NCBI GenBank assembly: GCA_002279285.1
Contig: NCBR01000082.1
Location: 1 to 9,593, forward strand
From: Acidobacteria bacterium 37-71-11
GTDB taxonomy: Bacteria > Acidobacteriota > Thermoanaerobaculia > Thermoanaerobaculales > Thermoanaerobaculaceae
Length of the DNA stretch: 9,593 nucleotides
Direction: 5' to 3'
A model generated the notes under the pieces. The model was given only the letters and a program-made list of their open reading frames with translations, was not told where the DNA came from and made no database searches. Below are positions 6,210 through 9,593 of this stretch, one piece after another. The translations under genes were made by a program, and so were the position numbers. Position 1 is the stretch's first letter. Each line of letters starts with the position of its first letter.

Positions 6210-7472
6210 ATGGGCCGCCTCGACAAGGTCGTCGCCGCCTGGCGCGAGAACGTGCTCACCGCGCTGCGCACGATCCGGGTGCAGAAGCTGCGCTCGTTCC
6301 TCACCTGCCTCGGCATCATTATCGGCGTCGCCACGGTGATCGTGATGGTGTCGTTGATCCAGGGGTTCAACCGGACGTTCATCGCCCAGTTCGAGAACTT
6401 CGGCGCCACCATGGTGCAGTTCCAGCGCCTCGACGACCGCTTCGGCCACGGCGGCCCGCTCCCGGAGGAGCAGCGCCTGCGCCCGATGCTCACCCTCGGG
6501 GATGCGGAGGCGATCAGGGAGTACGCGCCGGCGATCGCGTACGTCTCGCCGGAGCGCTGGGTCACGACTAACGTCGAGGTCCGCTACGGCGGCAACCGGA
6601 CGAACAACGCCTCGATCGGGGGCGTCACCCACTCCTACCCCGACGCCAACAACCACTTCGTGGCGCACGGACGGTTCTTCACCGCCGGCGAGGAGCTGCA
6701 CGCCGCGCCGGTGGCGGCGATCGGCACCGGCATCGTGGAGGCGCTTTTCCCCCACCTCGACCCGCTCGGGCGAAAGATCGAGATCAACGGCCGCCCGTTC
6801 CGCGTCATCGGCGTGATGGAGAAGAAGGGCGGCCTGTTCGACACCAGCGCCGACCAGCAGATCGAGATCCCGATCGGCATGTTCGACCGCATCTGGCCGG
6901 ACGTGAAGCGCACCTACGGCTGCGTCATCGCCACCGTGCCGAAGAAGCCGGAGTGGGTCAACCTGGCGATCGAGGAGGGTACTCAGATCCTGCGCGAGCG
7001 CCGCGGCCTGAGCTTCAACCAGCCCAACAACTTCGGGGTGCGCACGCCGGAGCGCACGATCCGCACGTTCCGCCAGATCACCGGCGGCGTCTCCGCCGCG
7101 ATGCTGGTGATCGCCGGGATCTCTCTGATCATCGGCGGCGTCGGCGTGATGAACATCATGCTCATGAACGTCACCCAGCGCACGCGCGAGATCGGCGTCC
7201 GCCGCGCGCTCGGGGCGCGCCGGGCCGACATCCGGCAGCAGTTCGTCACCGAGGCGATCACCCTCGCTCTCGTCGGCGGCGCGACCGGTGTCCTCGTCGG
7301 TGTCGGCCTCTCGCACCTGGTCGGCGCGGTGAGCCCGTTCCCCACCAGCATCTCGCTCTGGGCGATCGCGGCCGGCTTCGGCGTCTCCGGCCTGGTCGGC
7401 TTCTTTTTCGGCACCTACCCGGCGTACAAGGCCGCCAAGCTCGACCCGATCGAAGCGCTCCGGTACGAGTAA
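6210..7472 (+). CDS. MacB-type ABC transporter permease (second copy)
   Basis: A 420-residue MacB/FtsX-superfamily permease, again with no nucleotide-binding domain. TM1 lies at about residues 29-51, after a cytoplasmic N-terminus with VLTALRTIRVQKLRSF (15-30). A MacB_PCD periplasmic domain spans about 52-290 (with GRFFTAGEELHAAPVAAIG and RPFRVIGVMEKKG). TM2 is at about 295-320 (GGVGVMNIMLMNVTQRTREIG begins at 309), TM3 at about 347-371 and TM4 at about 382-405. The C-terminus KLDPIEALRYE is the canonical family ending. ATG 6210 has GGAGG (6200-6204) 5 nt upstream. It resembles the first permease in layout but differs in sequence, which fits a heterodimer, as do two adjacent permease genes with one adaptor. 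The 266-bp gap before it is unusual for such an operon and is filled with heptad repeats. The ATPase could be encoded upstream in another locus; the next gene downstream is unrelated. Confidence 0.95.
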   Translation: MGRLDKVVAAWRENVLTALRTIRVQKLRSFLTCLGIIIGVATVIVMVSLIQGFNRTFIAQFENFGATMVQFQRLDDRFGHGGPLPEEQRLRPMLTLGDAEAIREYAPAIAYVSPERWVTTNVEVRYGGNRTNNASIGGVTHSYPDANNHFVAHGRFFTAGEELHAAPVAAIGTGIVEALFPHLDPLGRKIEINGRPFRVIGVMEKKGGLFDTSADQQIEIPIGMFDRIWPDVKRTYGCVIATVPKKPEWVNLAIEEGTQILRERRGLSFNQPNNFGVRTPERTIRTFRQITGGVSAAMLVIAGISLIIGGVGVMNIMLMNVTQRTREIGVRRALGARRADIRQQFVTEAITLALVGGATGVLVGVGLSHLVGAVSPFPTSISLWAIAAGFGVSGLVGFFFGTYPAYKAAKLDPIEALRYE

Positions 7473-7499
7473 GCGCCCGCGGTGGCGGGACGTTTGCGG

Positions 7500-7505
7500 G
7501 ATAAT
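7500..7505 (+). promoter_or_regulatory. Candidate -10 element for the yciH-type gene (leaderless)
   Basis: GATAAT is followed by exactly 6 nt (gagggc) and then ATG 7512. This is the same geometry as at the GT2 and DUF1232 starts. It implies transcription starting at or within a base or two of the ATG. No clear -35 was found. A weak 5-bp GC hairpin lies just upstream at 7476-7489. Confidence 0.45.
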
Positions 7506-7511
7506 GAGGGC

Positions 7512-7868
7512 ATGGAGCCATCCCGCGGCCGCGGTCGGCCCGTGTACTCCACCGAGACCGGCAAGCTCTGCCCGACGTGCGGGTGGCCGGCCGGCCGGTG
7601 CCGGTGCTCGAGCCGGCTCGAAGAGGCCGTCCCGGCGAGGGTCACGGCCAAGCTGCGCCTGGAGAGTAAGGGGCGCGGCGGCAAGAGCGTCACGGTGGTC
7701 GACGGCCTGCCGCGCAACGCGGCGTACCTCGAGGAGCTGCTGCGCTCGCTCAAGCGCTCGCTAGGCACCGGCGGCACCGCGCGCGAGGGGGCGCTCGAGC
7801 TGCAGGGCGACCGGCGCGAGGCGCTGCGGGCCCTGCTCGCCGCGCGTGGGCTCGCGGTCAAGGGCTGA
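7512..7868 (+). CDS. yciH: YciH/SUI1 (eIF1-like) translation initiation factor homologue
   Basis: A 118-residue protein of the YciH/SUI1 family. It begins with a short zinc-knuckle-like segment, LCPTCGWPAGRCRC (residues 19-32, cysteines C20, C23, C30, C32), then the SUI1 domain at about 45-118 with SKGRGGKSVTVVDGL (52-66) and LGTGGTAREGALELQGDRRE (84-103). The family is homologous to eukaryotic eIF1; in bacteria it is linked to start-site discrimination and stress but is usually dispensable, so the cellular role is only partly known. ATG 7512 was preferred over an in-frame GTG at 7482: RPVYSTETGKLCP starts where relatives start, and a -10-like GATAAT lies inside the would-be extension. The gene lies 39 nt after the permease and probably has its own promoter. 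It is followed after 35 nt by the oxidoreductase gene, with which it may be cotranscribed. Confidence 0.94.
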   Translation: MEPSRGRGRPVYSTETGKLCPTCGWPAGRCRCSSRLEEAVPARVTAKLRLESKGRGGKSVTVVDGLPRNAAYLEELLRSLKRSLGTGGTAREGALELQGDRREALRALLAARGLAVKG

Positions 7869-7903
7869 CGCCGTTCCGGCTCCCGCCGGACGAGGAGGTC
7901 ACG

Positions 7904-8785
7904 ATGAGGATCGCGTTTGTCGGACTGGGCCACATGGGGGCACCGATGGCGGCGAACCTGGTGCGGGCCGGGCACGCCGTCGCCGTGTTCAACCGCAGCG
8001 CCGGGCGTACCGCCGAGCTGGAAGCGCTCGGGGCGACGGTCGCGGCTTCGCCCGCCGCCGCCGCGGCGGGCGCGGAGGTCGCGGTCACGATGCTGGCCGA
8101 CGACGCGGCGGCCGAGCAGGTCGCGCTCGGCGCGGACGGGCTCCTCGGGGCGCTGCCGCGCGGCGCGGTGCACGCCTCGATGAGCACGATCTCGGTCGCG
8201 CTCTCGCGCCGGCTCGCGGCCGCGCACGCCGCCGCCGGCCAGCGCTACGTCGCGGCGCCGGTGTTCGGGCGCCCGGAGGCGGCCGCGGCGGCGAAGCTGT
8301 GGATCGTCGCCGGCGGCGAGGAAGGTGCGGTCGCCGCCTGTCGCCCCGCCTTCGACGCGCTCGGGCAGGGAGTCATCGTCGCCGGGAGCGAGCCCGAGGC
8401 TGCCAACGTGGTCAAGCTCGCCGGCAACTTCATGCTCGCGTCCACGATCGAGGCGCTGGCGGAGGCGCAGACGCTGGCGCGCGCCTGGGGCGTGGACCCC
8501 GGCACGTTGATGACGGTGATGAACGCCCTCTTCCGCTCGCCGATCGTCGAGAACTACGGCGGTGCGATCGCCGCGCGGCGCTTCGAACCGGCCGGCTTCG
8601 CCCTCGCGCTCGGCCTCAAGGACATGCGCCTCGCGCTCGCCGCCGCCGACGCGCGCTCGGTGCCGATGCCGTTCGCAAGCTGCCTGCACGACCGCTTCCT
8701 CGCCGCGGTCGGGCATGGCCTCGGCGCGATCGACTGGTCGGGGATCGCGCGCCTGGTTGCCGCCGACGCCGGCCTCGACGGGTGA
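7904..8785 (+). CDS. NAD(P)-dependent oxidoreductase, beta-hydroxyacid dehydrogenase family
   Basis: A 293-residue enzyme of the 3-hydroxyisobutyrate dehydrogenase / glyoxylate-succinic semialdehyde reductase family. An N-terminal Rossmann domain carries FVGLGHMGAPMAANL (residues 5-19). After beta-2 comes FNRSAGR (29-35); the Arg at 31 favours NADPH over NADH, by analogy with GLYR-type enzymes. The catalytic lysine is K171 in NVVKLAGNFML (168-178), with N175 also conserved. The C-terminal all-alpha domain contains GLKDMRLAL (237-245), where K239 is the second conserved lysine. The substrate loop usually reads APVSGG; here it is APVFGRPEAA (118-127), so the substrate probably differs from classical family members. 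ATG 7904 has GAGGAGG (7892-7898) 5 nt upstream. The gene is 35 nt after the yciH-type gene and converges on the DUF1232 gene across 31 nt. It is a soluble cytosolic enzyme; the substrate is unknown. Confidence 0.93.
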   Translation: MRIAFVGLGHMGAPMAANLVRAGHAVAVFNRSAGRTAELEALGATVAASPAAAAAGAEVAVTMLADDAAAEQVALGADGLLGALPRGAVHASMSTISVALSRRLAAAHAAAGQRYVAAPVFGRPEAAAAAKLWIVAGGEEGAVAACRPAFDALGQGVIVAGSEPEAANVVKLAGNFMLASTIEALAEAQTLARAWGVDPGTLMTVMNALFRSPIVENYGGAIAARRFEPAGFALALGLKDMRLALAAADARSVPMPFASCLHDRFLAAVGHGLGAIDWSGIARLVAADAGLDG

Positions 8786-8816
8786 GCGGCGGGTGGCCTG
8801 CGCCGGGGGTCGCGGC

Positions 8817-9248
8817 TCAGGGCGCCGGGACCGGCGTGGGGACGACGTCGATCACGCCACCCTCGGCGGCCTCCCACGCCAGGTACTCGTCGAGGTCCTT
8901 GCGCACCCGGCGGATCACCCAGGCGAGCACGGCCACGTCGTCGGCGAGGCCGATGACGGGGACGAAGTCAGGGATCAGGTCGAACGGGTTGACGAGGTAG
9001 AGAAGGCCCGCAACGGCCGCGACCAGCGTCCGCCGGGGGAGGCGGTGGTAGCGGCCCGCGACCGTCGCGCGCACCATCCGCACCAGGGCGGCCGCGTCCC
9101 CGGCCAAGACCCCCAGCGGCCGGCCCGGACGCCGCAGCGCCGCCGCGGCCGCGGTCAGCAGCCGGCCGAGCGGGACGCGCCGCGCCAGCAGCGCGGCCGC
9201 CCGCCGCACGGCGCGCCGCACGAACGGATCCCGCGCCTGCGTACCCAT
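8817..9248 (-). CDS. DUF1232 (YkvA-type) small membrane protein
   Basis: A 143-residue protein with one clear DUF1232 domain at about residues 74-112: AGLLYLVNPFDLIPDFVPVI (80-99) followed by GLADDVAVLAWVI (100-112). The NPFDLIPDxxPxxGxxDD signature is diagnostic, and the segment is hydrophobic enough to span or dip into the membrane. Residues 1-73 are Arg/Ala/Leu-rich and predicted helical, possibly amphipathic; the C-terminus ends in a Pro-rich tail (VVPTPVPAP). The function of DUF1232 proteins is not established. ATG 9248 was chosen because TAGACT, a -10-like hexamer, lies exactly 6 nt upstream and no Shine-Dalgarno sequence is present, suggesting a leaderless transcript. It is transcribed alone, divergent from the ammonia-lyase gene (94-bp spacer) and convergent with the oxidoreductase. 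Confidence 0.92.
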   Translation of the reverse strand: MGTQARDPFVRRAVRRAAALLARRVPLGRLLTAAAAALRRPGRPLGVLAGDAAALVRMVRATVAGRYHRLPRRTLVAAVAGLLYLVNPFDLIPDFVPVIGLADDVAVLAWVIRRVRKDLDEYLAWEAAEGGVIDVVPTPVPAP

Positions 9249-9254
9249 ACCTGG

Positions 9255-9260
9255 AGTCTA
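9255..9260 (-). promoter_or_regulatory. Candidate -10 element for the DUF1232 gene (leaderless)
   Basis: On the minus strand TAGACT is followed by exactly 6 nt (ccaggt) and then the ATG at 9248. The geometry is the same as for the GT2 and yciH-type genes. No clear -35 hexamer was found. Confidence 0.4.
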
Positions 9261-9285
9261 CCCCCGCGCCGCTTGTGAAACGTCG

Positions 9286-9291
9286 TATCAT
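9286..9291 (+). promoter_or_regulatory. Candidate -10 element for the ammonia-lyase gene
   Basis: TATCAT in the 94-bp divergent spacer. It would start transcription near 9298, leaving a leader of about 45 nt that contains the ribosome binding site AAGGA (9331-9335). A TTGTGA (9273-9278) is present, but only 7 nt upstream, which is too close to be the -35. Weak call. Confidence 0.3.
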
Positions 9292-9342
9292 GGCGGCGCC
9301 GGATTCGGCGGGGCCACCAGCCCGGCCGGGAAGGACCCATCG

Positions 9343-9593
9343 ATGCCTGTGACCCTGGACGGACAGCACCTGAGGATCGAAGACGTCGTCAAGATCGCGC
9401 GCCACGGCGCCAAGGTCGAGCTCGCGCCCGCCGCGATCGAGCGCGTCAAGACGTGCCGCGCCATGCTCGAGCGGAAGATCTCGGCGCACGAGACCATGTA
9501 CGGCGTCAACACCGGCATCGGCGAGTTCTCCGAGGTCGTGCTCTCCGACGAGCAGGTCAAGCAGTTCCAGCGCTACCTGATCTACAACCACGC
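9343..9593 (+). CDS. Aromatic amino acid ammonia-lyase (HAL/PAL/TAL family), N-terminal part (3' end outside window)
   Basis: The first 83 complete codons of an MIO-cofactor lyase/aminomutase, cut by the right edge. ATG 9343 has AAGGA (9331-9335) 7 nt upstream. The N-terminal strand LDGQHLRIEDVVKIAR (residues 5-20) is typical of the family. The diagnostic YGVNTGIGEF (53-62) carries the catalytic tyrosine at position 53, the same number as in Pseudomonas HutH as I recall it. FQRYLIYNHA (75-84) follows, where HutH usually has LQxNLLxSHA. HutH proteins usually read YGVNTGFGKL; the IGEF and YLIYNHA variants suggest a subgroup that need not be a true histidase. The MIO-forming Ala-Ser-Gly triad lies beyond the window, so substrate (His, Phe or Tyr) and activity (lyase or aminomutase) cannot be decided here. 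No other histidine-degradation gene is visible. Confidence 0.9.
   Translation, partial: MPVTLDGQHLRIEDVVKIARHGAKVELAPAAIERVKTCRAMLERKISAHETMYGVNTGIGEFSEVVLSDEQVKQFQRYLIYNH

Noticed and set aside
4654..7316. Two long minus-strand frames (495 and 650 codons) opposite the permeases
   Set aside because: Both have biased Asp/Arg/His/Ala composition and lie antisense to clear MacB-type permeases. They stay open across the repeat block only because the heptads contain no stop codons.
7476..7489. Hairpin CCCGC-ggtg-GCGGG after the second permease as an intrinsic terminator
   Set aside because: The stem is only 5 bp and no T-run follows (acgttt). Such short GC palindromes are frequent by chance here.
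8786..8816. Bidirectional terminator between the oxidoreductase and DUF1232 genes
   Set aside because: The 31-bp gap is G-rich without a convincing inverted repeat or T-tract on either strand.

Overview
The window is about 70% GC, densely coded on both strands, with codons ending mostly in G or C. A periplasmic adaptor with MacB-type permeases implies a two-membrane (Gram-negative-type) cell. Gene style, GC content and an intergenic block of heptanucleotide repeats would fit an uncultured Acidobacteriota-like or deltaproteobacterial-type soil or sediment bacterium. This placement is inference; nothing here fixes the phylum. No rRNA, tRNA, CRISPR array, transposase or phage gene was seen.

Layout. 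(1) 2-1900 (+): C-terminal 632 residues of a large GH63/MGH1-like glucosidase, cut by the left edge. (2) 1889-3282 (-): a two-gene unit of a GT2 glycosyltransferase (first) and a DUF2064 GT-A protein (second), joined by a 4-bp GTGA overlap and meeting the glucosidase tail to tail with a 12-bp overlap. (3) 3283-3410: divergent promoter region. (4) 3411-7472 (+): an export operon of one HlyD/MacA-type adaptor and two different MacB-type permeases, with no ATPase in the window. The permeases are separated by 266 bp carrying three arrays of 7-bp repeats. (5) 7512-8785 (+): a YciH/SUI1 translation factor followed by a beta-hydroxyacid dehydrogenase-family oxidoreductase, probably one transcript. 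(6) 8817-9248 (-): a small DUF1232 membrane protein. (7) 9343-end (+): N-terminus of an aromatic amino acid (histidine-type) ammonia-lyase, cut by the right edge.

How the genes work together. The adaptor and permeases should form the envelope part of a tripartite ABC exporter, with ATPase and outer-membrane channel encoded elsewhere. The two glycosyltransferases belong to families that commonly occur side by side. The other genes look like unrelated housekeeping or metabolic units.

I see no clearly new multi-gene system. The most unusual items are the three-part heptad-repeat block inside the exporter operon, an uninterrupted frame through that block with start/stop overlaps at both ends, and a recurring promoter layout in which a -10-like hexamer lies exactly 6 nt before the start codon of three genes, suggesting leaderless mRNAs.
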